Positions 1 to 9,425 of a stretch of 64,000 nt of DNA are shown piece by piece. Position 1 is the stretch's first letter. Every line of letters starts with the position of its first letter. This DNA comes from Paragorgia papillata (Eukaryota > Cnidaria > Anthozoa > Scleralcyonacea > Coralliidae). The stretch covers positions 640,700-704,699 of the forward strand of contig JAWNZC010000342.1 of assembly GCA_035771165.1 (NCBI GenBank), in the 5' to 3' direction. The translations under genes and the position numbers were made by a program. Below the pieces are notes generated by a model. It saw nothing but the letters and a program-made list of their open reading frames with translations. It was not told the origin of the DNA and ran no database searches.

Positions 1-309
1 TACGTAAACGTTGATTTGTTTCTGTTCTTTAAAAAATTATATACGTTTCCCCAAAACTCCTTTCTCAAGTATTTTTGGCAAGAATAAATTATGTTGTTTA
101 GTTCAAATCTTTTTGTCAAGAACTATATTGTCCCCAGTGCCCACAATCTTAACCGCGCATGGTCCGTCCACACATATATACAAATAAATAAATATTCGGA
201 TCACAGAAATTCGTTCGCTTATCACTTTTGTCCACGCGTGTAAAATGACTCCACGCGTGTCGAGATTAGCACCCTCACCGGGCTCCGGCTGTGGCCCGGG
301 CTCGGGGAA

Positions 310-440
310 TACCATGACTTTTCGGTAAATTAACGATTAAATTTCCCCTTTGCCTCGGGAAGATTTGTGAAAGTCCTACTTTTACAAATCCTCCCGAGGC
401 AAAGGGGAAATTTAATCGCCAATTAAAAAAAGTCATGGTA
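310..440. repeat. Fold-back (hairpin) repeat A
   Basis: Two arms of about 50-60 bases read as reverse complements: one ends in GCCTCGGGAAGATTTGTGAAAG, the other begins CTTTTACAAATCCTCCCGAGGC, and both outer ends carry the TACCATGACTT motif. The loop is only a few bases. No ORF or transposase is inside, so it is best described as a MITE-like fold-back. The two neighbouring hairpins share AT-rich arms and CCGAGG-type blocks. Confidence 0.75.
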
Positions 441-513
441 TTAGTTTGTAATATTATGATCGTTTGAGAATCTTACCGACAGGAAATTTACACGGTTGAT
501 CAGAGAAGTTACA

Positions 514-632
514 TATAATTTTCCCGTGCATGTTGATGAGGGAAAATATATGCATGCGGGAAATTTAGAAGAAGACAAAGGATTTCTTTGTCTTCTAATT
601 TTCCCTCATCAACATGCACGGGAGAAATTAGA
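514..632. repeat. Fold-back (hairpin) repeat B
   Basis: The left arm at about 517-546 (TTTTCCCGTGCATGTTGATG) is the reverse complement of the right arm at about 597-630. Between them lies a smaller nested hairpin, AGAAGACAAAG/CTTTGTCTTCT. It is non-coding. The same block layout as repeat A suggests a common fold-back family. Confidence 0.75.
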
Positions 633-726
633 AGACAAATGATGAGCAATGAGGGAAATACGAGGTGTACATTCCCTCGGAGAACAAAATAATCCGAGCC
701 GATCATGGTATTACTTATAATAATAG

Positions 727-853
727 CATGGCATTGAGGTTGATTAGTGATTAAATGTAACGAAAACCGAGGAGGTTTAGTACCCCGAGAGACTTTTACT
801 AAACCTCCCGAGGCTTCAGGGACATTTAATCACTAATCAACCGAAATGCCACA
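727..853. repeat. Fold-back (hairpin) repeat C
   Basis: The arms at about 730-781 and 798-850 are inverted copies, for example GGTTGATTAGTGATTAAATG on the left and its complement on the right. Each arm has an internal CCGAGGAGGTTTAGTA block. No coding content was seen. Confidence 0.75.
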
Positions 854-869
854 ACTTCAAAGTAAAAAA

Positions 870-1545
870 TAGCCGATCTCCGAGGTCTTCTTAAGAATTA
901 TTTTTAAGAAGGCCGAGAAGCTCGGTCATCCGATTTAATGCATTTTAGAATGGAGTCATTGAGGCGAAATAGGAGGTTATGCAATAATAACCTAAAGACC
1001 ACAATAATGACCTGTTTGGCTTCAGTGAGTGACTACTGAAGTCGCTTATTGAAAATAACAACCCGTTTAAAACAATGAAAAAGGCATTATGTATAGGATA
1101 ATGGCCAAGCTCCGAGGTCTTCTTTAAAATAATGATATTATTAAGGCCGAGAAGTTCGGTCATTATCCGATTTAATGCATTTTAGAACAGCAGGTCATTA
1201 TTGGGGTCATTGAGGCGGAATAGGAGGTTATTATTAAGCAATAATAACTCAAGACCACAATAATGACCTGTTTGGCTTCAGTGAGTGACTATTATTGAAG
1301 TCGCTTATTGAAAATAGAAACCCGTTCAAAACAATGGAAAGATGCATTAATATATATATATGCATAAGCGAATTTTGTTTTAAACGGGTTGCTATTTTCA
1401 ATAGCGACTTCAGTATTCACTCACTGAAACCAAAATGTCATTATCGTGGTCTTGAGGTTATTATTGCTTAATAATAACCTCCTATTCCGCCTCAATGACC
1501 CCAATAATGTGCTGTTCTAAAATGCATTAAGTATAGGATAATGGC
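870..1545. repeat. Nested inverted/direct repeat complex
   Basis: A block containing GCATTTTAGAA, TCATTGAGGCG, AATAGGAGGTTAT and ACCACAATAATGACCTGTTT occurs at about 938-1078, again at about 1170-1335, and a third time inverted at about 1375-1530. Small CCGAGGTCTTCTT/AAGAAGGCCGAG hairpins lie between them. The pattern fits fold-back elements inserted into or duplicated beside each other. No coding capacity was seen. Confidence 0.7.
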
Positions 1546-1559
1546 CCAGCTCCGAGGTC

Positions 1560-1645
1560 TTAAAGTACTAATCGTACCTAATGCATAAAGATTAGGTAGG
1601 ATTAGTTACTAATCTTACCTAATCTTTATTCTTTATGCACCAGGT
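1560..1645. repeat. Small hairpin, then gene-free sequence to 2,436
   Basis: CTAATGCATAAAGATTAGGTAGGATTAGT pairs with the following ACTAATCTTACCTAATCTTTATTCTTTATGCA block (each arm described here by its ends only). From there to 2,436 I see no ORF of interest, splice-supported exon or repeat. That stretch is ordinary AT-rich intergenic DNA. Confidence 0.5.
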
Positions 1646-2436
1646 TATTTAGAGAGGGAACAATGAAAACCGAGGTGGCCGTGATATTATTTTATTTGTG
1701 TTAGGTTTCTATATTGATTTATACAACAACCTAAGAGCAATGATTGGCTAAGAGCAATGCGTTATCAAAGTACACATGCACAGCTGACGTAACGAAATCG
1801 CAAAAAAATTCTGTTTTATAAAAATTTGATCAAATTACACGTTTGAAGATGCAACTTGGCACAAAATAAAGTACATTTCAACTGTCTGAAGATTACACAT
1901 ATCACTCAGTGATGAGAGACACAGCCATCAAGTCGTCCGACGAGACAGACATATTAAAATTATCGACATAAATACGGTCATTTAATACCTTCGTCTCCGG
2001 CGCACAACGCTATCTACTCCACAGCTTCAGAAATTTTCTGATACAATTTCCATTCCTCTTCATGGAAATACTGTTCAGCCATACAAATCCAGGACATATC
2101 AGCCATTGTCAACAAGATTTCCAAACACAGAACATATAGTTTCGCTGGTTAATAGTACGCGTGCTTCTCCGCCTTCTCCAACGATAAATGCTTTCCAAGC
2201 CGAATTTGCAGCATAAGAAGCGTCCAAATATACATGGGACAGCAAGATCCCGTCCAGAAGAACTAATTTGTTTGTTGACTTTGTTCAACGATAAATATTT
2301 TGGCTAGAAATGCCGACGAAGACACGAAGTTTGAATAAATTTCAATTTGTCATGATCATGATTTGCATAAATTATACGTGACGTAACCGGAAGCTGAAAA
2401 ATTAACCAATCAGGACAGTCTTATTTCTTCTGTCGC

Positions 2437-2442
2437 CCAATC
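2437..2442. repeat. Target-site duplication, left (CCAATC)
   Basis: The six bases directly before the AGTAGTATAGG terminus are CCAATC. The same six bases follow the other terminus at 9,794-9,799. Six-base duplications are the known signature of Polinton/Maverick integration. Confidence 0.85.
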
Positions 2443-2792
2443 AGTAGTATAGGAGTTGGGGTATTAGCGCAGTTTGAACGGAAGGCAAACTTCCTGGCCA
2501 TAAAAAAAGGAGGGCACGGCCAGAACGTTAAGAGTAGGGCCAATTTCCTAGCTGCAAGTGAGCGTGTTTTCTAAAAAAGGTATAGGAGTTGGGGGTATTA
2601 GCGCAGTTTGGTCAATGGCAAATTTCCTGGCCATAAAAAAAGGAGTCCACGCGGCAACGGGCTGCCCGTTGATGTGTGGTGGTTCAAGGGTGCTGGCCCA
2701 GTTTGAACAGAAGGCAAATTTCCTGGCCATAAAAAGGGGTCCACGCAGCAGGCTGGTGGTTCAGTCAAAATTTTGGTCATGCGCCAATGTTT
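2443..2792 (+). repeat. Left terminal inverted repeat of the 7.35-kb element
   Basis: This segment is the inverted copy of 9,410-9,793, with about 35 fewer bases near its outer part. It contains three imperfect internal direct repeats sharing CAGTTTG and AAATTTCCTGGCCATAAAAA. The second repeat again starts with TATAGGAGTTGGGGGTATTA, so the terminal motif is duplicated inside the repeat. Apparent ORFs here are repeat translations, not genes. Confidence 0.85.
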
Positions 2793-2935
2793 GCGTCATT
2801 ATCAGGGTCTGCAGCGGTATTACTTTTATGATCATATATATGTTTTGCTGTTGTGATCCCGCCTGACAATATGCCTACAAATGGTGATATGGTTTCAACT
2901 AATCTAAAAACGTCGCGTTCTATAGTAGCTTGTCT

Positions 2936-3947
2936 TTTTTCAAATCATTTGTTAAATCATCGGATGACTCAATTGCGCCAAGGCCCCCTAATGTGCTGGC
3001 GAATTTACTAACCAATAGGTCGGTTAAAAACTCAATTTGCTTTTTCCGTTCTTTTACGTTCATGTTCAATATACAATTTATGAATAACCTTCTGGCTGGC
3101 TTTTTTAATGTTTCTGGCTGGCTTTTTTAATGTATGCAACTGATTTATTCAGGTCTCCATCTTCAGCTAATTTTAATAGTTCATTTCTTTTTTCTTCAAA
3201 TTTAATATCAACTGGTTTCTTTTCACCATCATTTTCATCGTTGATAATATCTGCGATTTTGTTTTTGGTTTCACTTTCTGCGAATTGAATTTCCGTAACA
3301 AGATTGTCAATAGTTCGGGTCTCCCGGATTTGCGTTTTGGCATTATTCTATACTATACTGTATGTTCCATTATTTACGTTGATATCTAGATATTTATGCA
3401 GACTAAGTTTTTTTAGTAATTCCTGTTCTGCGGCTTCATCTGGTAAATATCCGAAGAACTCTTCTCTTAGGATTTTTAAGCTACGTTTATTATGGGTTTT
3501 GAAAAATATGGTTCTTGTTGTGTTGTCTCTAATTGGCATTGTACTGGCGTACTAATTGAGTTTAATTTTTGGGATAAAATAAAAGGCTGATATTATGGTG
3601 CCTGCCTGAATAACCAAGATATGACAGCTTATTATTATTACTATGTTGTTCGTTTGTATTGCTCATATCATCGATTATAATTGCTGTTTTAGATCCAGAG
3701 TAAATTTCAGTAAGATAATTTAAGATCACATCCAATTTGCCAGACAACACATCCAGTCCTTTTACATCACTGTCAGTTTCTAAATGTTGCCAGTCAGTGT
3801 ATGTTTTATTAATCCAAATAGTGGGGCATAATATGATGATAAAGTCAAATACGTTTTAAATTCCTTTTCTATTATTTCATGTAAAAGGGTGTATGTTTTA
3901 CCACACCCCAAGGGGCCGACTATTAATGTGCATTCTGGTTTGTTCAT
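2936..3947 (-). pseudogene. Broken P-loop (packaging-type, A32/FtsK-HerA-like) ATPase
   Basis: Read leftward from an ATG at 3,947, the first ~25 codons include a Walker A motif, GPLGCGKT. The frame is lost near 3,850. A second piece (3,750-3,562) holds a Walker B-like TAIIIDDM followed by a YSGRH segment, as in A32-like packaging ATPases. A third piece (3,539-3,348) has the family's C-terminal IRDNTTRTIFF stretch. A charged tail continues to about 2,936 and is disrupted near 3,125 by an ~17-base tandem duplication. Such ATPases pump the genome into capsids. Here several frameshifts make it a pseudogene. The Walker motifs are clear; the subfamily is inferred. Confidence 0.7.
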
Positions 3948-3985
3948 ATAATATACTAAATAATTTAGTATTGAATACTAAATTG
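3948..3985. promoter_or_regulatory. Bidirectional intergenic palindrome
   Basis: Between the leftward ATPase start and the rightward genes lies a near-perfect palindrome, ATTTAGTATTGAATACTAAAT, with a single central base unpaired. Read leftward it merges with TTTAGTATATTATATG just before the ATPase ATG. It probably holds promoter elements for both directions. The palindrome is seen; the function is inferred. Confidence 0.5.
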
Positions 3986-4012
3986 AATGACTTCTATAAA
4001 CCATCAGATGAG

Positions 4013-4090
4013 ATGGCACAATATCAATATGTAGTCGTTGGCTTGGTTGGGGTTGGGTCCGGATATTTGATTAAACGATTAATCACTTAA
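4013..4090 (+). CDS. Tiny single-span membrane peptide (25 aa), unknown
   Basis: A short ORF from ATG at 4,013 encodes a mostly hydrophobic peptide with a glycine/valine-rich centre (VVVGLVGVGSGYL) and a basic end (IKRLIT). It would be a single membrane span with a positive tail. The stop codon is embedded in the ACTTAAAGAAATAT motif that precedes the next gene, exactly as at the following gene junction, which argues the reading frame is real. Alternative upstream starts exist in the same frame. Function unknown; a virion or membrane-active peptide is one possibility. Confidence 0.4.
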   Translation: MAQYQYVVVGLVGVGSGYLIKRLIT

Positions 4091-4117
4091 AGAAATATTA
4101 TTTCCATATAGTATAAC
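4085..4117 (+). promoter_or_regulatory. Shared upstream motif 1 (ACTTAAAGAAATAT..TAGTATA)
   Basis: The intergenic stretch before the BRO gene reads ACTTAAAGAAATAT, then TAGTATA two bases before the ATG. The same two blocks in the same order precede the zinc-ribbon gene (4,901-4,928). Repeated use in front of different genes suggests a promoter read by one transcription system. Confidence 0.55.
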
Positions 4118-4905
4118 ATGGAGTTAGTAAGGAAATTTGAGGGAAACGATGTGGCGTTTGTTGTAGAGGGTGACCAGATTTGGTTCAGCGGCAGAGATGT
4201 GGCACAGGCGCTGGGATACAAGGCGACACGTAATTCAGTCAGAAATTACGTTCCAGAAAATGAGAAGAGAAAAAAAAGTGCACCGAATCAGTGCGGTAAT
4301 GAAGCGACCAATTAATTACTCAGATAAATGAGCCGGGTTTATATAGACTAATTTTCGCATCAAAGTTAGAATCCGCTGAAAGATTTAAAACTTGGGTGTT
4401 TACAGATGTACTACCATCTATCAGGAAAACGGGTGAGTATGTGCAACCAGTGAAAAACCAGATGTTACTAATGAATGAGACTGATCTGCATCACCAAGTG
4501 GTAAAGTACATTAGGACCTACCATCCATCAGCAGTGGTGACACCGGGGCTGGGCGAGAATCAGGACAGCACTGGGAAAAGGGCTAATAGCTGGGAAAAGG
4601 GTTACACTGGTGGTCAGCCGGATATCATAATCCAGAACTATCATAAAACATATAATGGACTAGCCATAGAGATGAAGACACCGAAAGGGGATGGTAGGCT
4701 GTCAGGCAAGCAGGCGGCATATCTGGAAACATTGGTTGATAATAACTTCAAGGTTCTCGTTTCTAATGATTACGATGAAATCCACAGATCAATAGATGAG
4801 TACATGGCTGGCATCAGGGTGAGGTGCCGGCAATGCGGTAAGAATATACCCATGTCCCAGACCACTTTAGAAAAACATCGTGAGCAATATCATAAATCAA
4901 CTTAA
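4118..4905 (+). pseudogene. BRO-N / VRR-NUC nuclease / C2H2 fusion, frameshifted
   Basis: The N-terminal part (4,118-4,315) matches the BRO-N fold: the phrase IWFSGRDVAQALGYK is typical. After a one-base frameshift near 4,305 the domain ends normally with DVLPSIRKTGEY. The same frame then runs without a break into a VRR-NUC nuclease: GGQPDII (catalytic Asp), then LAIEMKTPKG (catalytic Glu-x-Lys) and a conserved Gln in SGKQAAYL. It closes with a zinc finger, CRQCGKNIP..HREQYH, at about 4,833-4,890. BRO proteins are DNA-binding proteins of large DNA viruses; VRR-NUC enzymes cut branched or replication-intermediate DNA. The fusion suggests a DNA-processing role in replication or packaging. One frameshift disables this copy. 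Confidence 0.75.
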
Positions 4906-4928
4906 AGAAATATCTTTAGCTAGTATAT
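4901..4928 (+). promoter_or_regulatory. Shared upstream motif 2 (ACTTAAAGAAATAT..TAGTATA)
   Basis: This is the second copy of the motif pair seen at 4,085-4,117. Here ACTTAAAGAAATAT again overlaps the upstream stop codon, and TAGTATA stands one base before the ATG of the next gene. Confidence 0.55.
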
Positions 4929-5168
4929 ATGAAAGACTCTATCATGTATTGTTACAATTGTAAACAAGACCGGAAATTGACTGGAAGGCAAACTTACACC
5001 TGCATGAAATGTGGTGAGACTACGTATGGCTTTGTGGTTGGGCATTACGTTGAGAACATCTGGATGCATAAGAAACCAGTCCATAGTAGGAGAAGGTGGT
5101 TTTCTAACCTAGTGGCCAAGTACATAGTTTCTGATATTATGAAATGGCCCTTGCTGATGACTTTATAG
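4929..5168 (+). CDS. Small zinc-ribbon protein (79 aa)
   Basis: The protein opens with two CxxC knuckles, CYNCKQDRKLTGRQTYTCMKC, spaced as in a zinc ribbon (about residues 8-29), then a basic stretch with HSRRRW and a hydrophobic C-terminus. Small zinc-ribbon proteins are common in DNA viruses, where they act in transcription or nucleic-acid binding; I cannot assign a precise family. It is read in the same direction as the polymerase, is 23 bases downstream of the BRO fusion gene and has the TAGTATA motif just before its ATG. It is one of the few apparently intact genes in the element. Codon context gives no sign of a frameshift. Confidence 0.6.
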   Translation: MKDSIMYCYNCKQDRKLTGRQTYTCMKCGETTYGFVVGHYVENIWMHKKPVHSRRRWFSNLVAKYIVSDIMKWPLLMTL

Positions 5169-5510
5169 ATGTTGTCAGAGTGATGATGAAGCATAATCTA
5201 TAAAAGGTAGAAACATTAGCCGATATGGTTACTATATTATAAGGCTGGCGTCAAGGAGGGGGTTTCAGCTTGCTGACAAACCAAATGATCTGGGTTCATC
5301 GGGTCTGAGTGCTAGTAAAATTAAAGCTGATGCTAGACTTTTTGGTGTGGTATACCCATTATTGGGCTGGACCAGTTTCGTAAATGCCCATACTACTTGG
5401 AGTGGCTGAATAAACAAAACGGTCGGGCCGCGAAGCCATCGAATCCGGCTTAATTCCCGTCCGGCACTATAAACGAAGTTAAACCGCTTGTGTGAGCACT
5501 GTGAACACTT
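5169..5510 (+). other. Probable decayed small gene, unassigned
   Basis: A TATAAAAGG box at 5,199 lies 27 bases before an ATG at 5,226, but that frame stops after five codons. A neighbouring frame stays open from 5,242 to 5,406 (about 55 codons, ending in TGA). Together they look like a small gene broken at its start. I recognise no family in the open stretch. Confidence 0.35.
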
Positions 5511-5759
5511 ATGGGGACTTATTTTCTGCGTGTATATACAGGGATCAACCATATTGTTGTCACCAAATTTATTGGTGCCAAATATAAGGGAAATAAAAAA
5601 CATTATCTAAATCTAAAGTATACGGAGAATAAGACACATATTAAAAAAACAATATATCCACTTATGACAAGATCAGATTATGGTAATACCAAAAAGTTGA
5701 AAAAACGTATTAAGAAGATGAAATTGAAATCGGTAAATGATATGGCAATATCAAGATAA
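5511..5759 (+). CDS. Small lysine-rich protein (82 aa), unknown
   Basis: This open frame is rich in lysine and tyrosine, with a strongly basic C-terminus (KKLKKRIKKMKLK). It overlaps the polymerase ORF start by 23 bases. Position and charge would fit a DNA-binding or terminal-protein-like accessory, but there is no recognisable motif. It may instead be a displaced piece of an upstream reading frame. Confidence 0.35.
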   Translation: MGTYFLRVYTGINHIVVTKFIGAKYKGNKKHYLNLKYTENKTHIKKTIYPLMTRSDYGNTKKLKKRIKKMKLKSVNDMAISR

Positions 5760-8700
5760 TTTAGACAGACGTTTTGAACAGATGATGGAGAAATTTGATA
5801 TCGCTATGGCAAAACCAGATAAGCCGAGCACGGCCCCAAAGTCGGAAGACTTAGATGTTGCTATAAAAGAGTATAGGGCAGAACAGGAATATACGAGGAG
5901 CCCGCAGAAGCTGGAAGAAGCCAGACAAAAGGTTGACTCTCTTTCTACGAGCCTGAGAAAAACAAAAATTGCGGTGCAGAAGAAAGCGCTAAGACGTTAT
6001 ACCAAAGCTTACAAAGTTGAGATAGTTAGCAGAGAAAGCCCATTGGTTCAACTTTGGCAATCCCGTGAAAGTGTGGAAAAAGTACTGCAGATGGAGCTTA
6101 AGCAAATGAAAGGGCTAAAATTTCTTGAGACACTTGAGGTTGTATTTACAAAACAGCAAAAAGCAGACAAAGGCGCCGGCAAAACAATATACAAGACCGC
6201 CTTTATTAATAGTAAGGCTCAGACTATAACAAACAGTGGCCAAGTAAAGGACTTGGTCACACAAGTAATTGATAGGATAAATACAATTATTGATAGGTGG
6301 CAATCTGAAGGATCAAGTTGGACCCTCAACTCCGTCGATGCCCACTTCTTAAATATAGTTAAATATACGCCCCTTAAGGGCTCAAGCTATATGGAACTGC
6401 CTATTGAGCTGAGGCACCCAAGGAAGGGCTTGATCAACATTAAGAACGAAGATAATGAATGTTTTAGGTGGTGCCATATCAGACATTTGAACCCACAAAA
6501 TAAAGACCAAGAGAGAGTGAAAAAGACAGATAAGGCCTTCATTCCAAAACTTGACTACACAGGCATTGAATTTCCGGTGACACACAAACAGTATAAAAAA
6601 GCTGAGTCGCAAAACAACATTAGCATCAATGTATTTGGGTATGAGGACAGGCAACCATTCCCAATCTACATATCAGATAGAAGCGGGGATGCGATGGACA
6701 TTCTTCTACTGACCGATGACGAAAAACAGCATTACGTGCTAATAAAGACTTTAATAGGTTCATGTGCAACCAAACAAAACACAGAGATAGAAAGCACTTC
6801 TGTAGGTACTGCTTGCAATGCTTTTCTTCGGAAAGAGTGCTGCAGGACCATAAAGACATCTGCATAATTGTGAATGGTAAGCAGGCGATTAAAATACCCG
6901 AGAAGTGGAACAGCACACTACAGTATAAAAACTTCCAAAAACAAATGTTCGTTCCGTTTGTAATCTACGCCGACTTTGGGGCAATCGTAGAAGGCATCGA
7001 AGGTTGCAGCCGAGAGGACGGTAGAAAAACATACACCGAGGCATACTAGAAACACACAGACTGCGGATATAGCTATAAGTTGGTTTGTAGCTATGATGAC
7101 AAGTACAGTAAGCCGGTTGTCACCTATAGAGGTAAAGACGCTGTTAAGAAGTTTATGGAGAAAATGCTAGAGGAGGTCGAGTACTGCAAAGGTGTCAGAA
7201 AGCAGTTTAATAAAGACCTGGAAATGTACCCTGAGGATGATGAGGATTTTAGAATCGCTGATAGGTGCCACATCTGTGACCAAGTGTATAAGGCCACTGA
7301 CATTAGGGTAAGAGACCACTGTCATATAACTGGCAAGTATAGGGGCTCCGCTCACCAGCTGTGTAATAGGAACTTTAGGTTAACAGAAAAGATACCAGAA
7401 ATCTTCCACAACCTCAGAAGTTATGATAGCCATTTCACCATGCAACAAATTGGTGCTTTGGCCGCAAAGGAAAACATGGACATAAACGTAATCCCAAACA
7501 ACATGGAAAAGTACATGGCATTCATGCTTGGTAAGCATCTAGTTTTATTAGACAGTTTTCAATACATGAGCAGCGGCTTGGATAAACTAGTAGCAAATCT
7601 CCCGAGTGACGCATTTAAGTACACAGACAAGGAGTTCAAGGATGATGCTAAAGCACCAATTTGCCTCATGAGAAAGAAAGGGGTTTACCCATATGACTAT
7701 ATGAGCAGTTTCGAAAAGTTCGATGAGGAGACACTGCCGCCGATAGAGAAATTCTATAGCACATTGAATGATGAACACATATCAGTCGAATCGTATCTCT
7801 GCGCAAAAGCCGTGTGGGACACATTTGATATAAAAAACATGGGTGACTATCATGATCTCTACCTTAAGTCAGACACACTCCTTTTAGCCGACGTCTTTGA
7901 GAACTTTAGAAAAAGCTGCATGCAACACTACAAGTTGGAACCTTGTCACTACTTTACATCACCCGGTCTATCATGGGATGCAATGAAAAAAATGACAGGT
8001 ATAAAATTGGAGCTGATAACAGATGTCGATATGTTCCAGTTTATTGAGAAAGGAATAAGAGGCGGCATATCCTATATAGCAAAAAGATACGGCACCGCCA
8101 ATAATAAATATACGAAGAAACAAAATGTAAATGAGCCAGTGAAATACACTATTTACATGGACGCGAATAACCTCTATAGGTGGGCTATGAGTAAATCACT
8201 ACCAACTGGTGGATTCAGATGGTTGAGCCAAAAGGAAATTGATAAGATCAACCTAGAAAAATACACCGATGACACAGAGAAAGGCCTGCTACTGGAAGTG
8301 GACTTAACATACCCTGAGGAATTACATGATCTACATAATGACTACCCATGCACTTGCGCCGGAGAAAATGAAAATCGATAAGAGCATGCTATCGCCTATT
8401 GTAAACGCATATCGGATGAATATAATTTATCCACTGGACAAGTAGCGAAGTTAATGGCCACACTCCTCAAAAAGGAGAAGTATGTTGTGCACTATAAAAA
8501 TCTCAAGCTGTACATGGACTTGGGTCTCATTGTTGAAAAGGTACATAGGGTTCTAGAGTTTAAACAAAGTAAATGGCTGAAGCAATATATAGACTTCAAC
8601 ACCCAAAAAGGAACCAATGCCAAGAATGCCTTTGAGAAAGACTTTTTCAAGTTGATGAACAACTCCGTCTATGGGAAAACTATGGAGAACCTTAGGAAGC

Positions 8701-9425
8701 GGGTGGATGTACGCCTGGTCACAGACGAGGATAAACTTTTGAGGATGACATCGAAATCAACCTTTGTTAGCAGTAAAATATTCAGTGAGGATCTGGTGGC
8801 CGTGCACAAGGTTAAGGAGACACTAACCCTTAATAGACCGGCATATGTAGGCATGTGCATCTTAGATCTATCGAAAACACTCATGTATGAATTCCACTAC
8901 AACTTTATCAAAGAGCTTTATGGGTGCAATGCTAAACTACTTTTTACAGACACAGATAGTCTAACCTATGAGATAGAAGCGGAAGATGTTTATAAAGATT
9001 TCTGGGAAAGAAGGGAAATTATTTATAACAGCGACTATCCAGAAAGTTCACCATACTTCTTCAGAAAAGATAAGAAGGTGATTGGCAAAATGAAAGACGA
9101 GGCTGCAGGTGAACCGATAGTTGAGTTTATTGGTCTGCGGAATAAAATGTATACCTACCTGAAGGATGGTGGCAGTGGTAGAAAAACCGCAAAAGGTATA
9201 AAAAAAGCCGTAATAAAAAAGAATGTATGCCACAAGGACTACAAAGAGGTATTGTTAAACCGCAAGCAGTTGCACCATAAAATGAAAACTATAAGAAGCG
9301 TCGGGCACCAATTAGGAAGCTATGAAATTAATAAAGTTTCACTAAGCTGTTTTGATGATAAGAGGTACATCCTGGATGACGGTATAAACAGTTACTCCTA
9401 TGGGCATAAAAACATTGGCGCATGA
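5737..9425 (+). pseudogene. polB: Protein-primed DNA polymerase B with endonuclease VII domain, broken
   Basis: A coiled, lysine-rich N-terminus (to ~6,300) leads into a zinc-knuckle region (HFCRYCLQCF...H) and a type B polymerase. Proofreading motifs: Exo I at 6,966-6,986 reads ADFGAI, so the expected Glu is Gly (codon 6,978-6,980). Exo II (HNLRSYD) and Exo III (YLKSDTLLLADV) are retained. An endonuclease VII-like HNH module (CHIC...DHCHITGKYRG..CNRNFR) sits at 7,264-7,372. Polymerase motifs: A (MDANNLYRW, ~8,160), B (LMNNSVYGK, ~8,655), C (TDTDS, ~8,945). Breaks: a frameshift near 6,760, a TAG stop at 7,047-7,049, and two compensating shifts at ~8,345 and ~8,395. The last codons lie inside the right terminal repeat. 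It would have replicated the linear genome from a protein primer. Confidence 0.85.

Noticed and set aside
2548..2866. ORFs in the 7.35-kb element's terminal repeats (also 9,342-9,654)
   Set aside because: Mirror-image translations of the inverted repeats, present on both strands; not genes.
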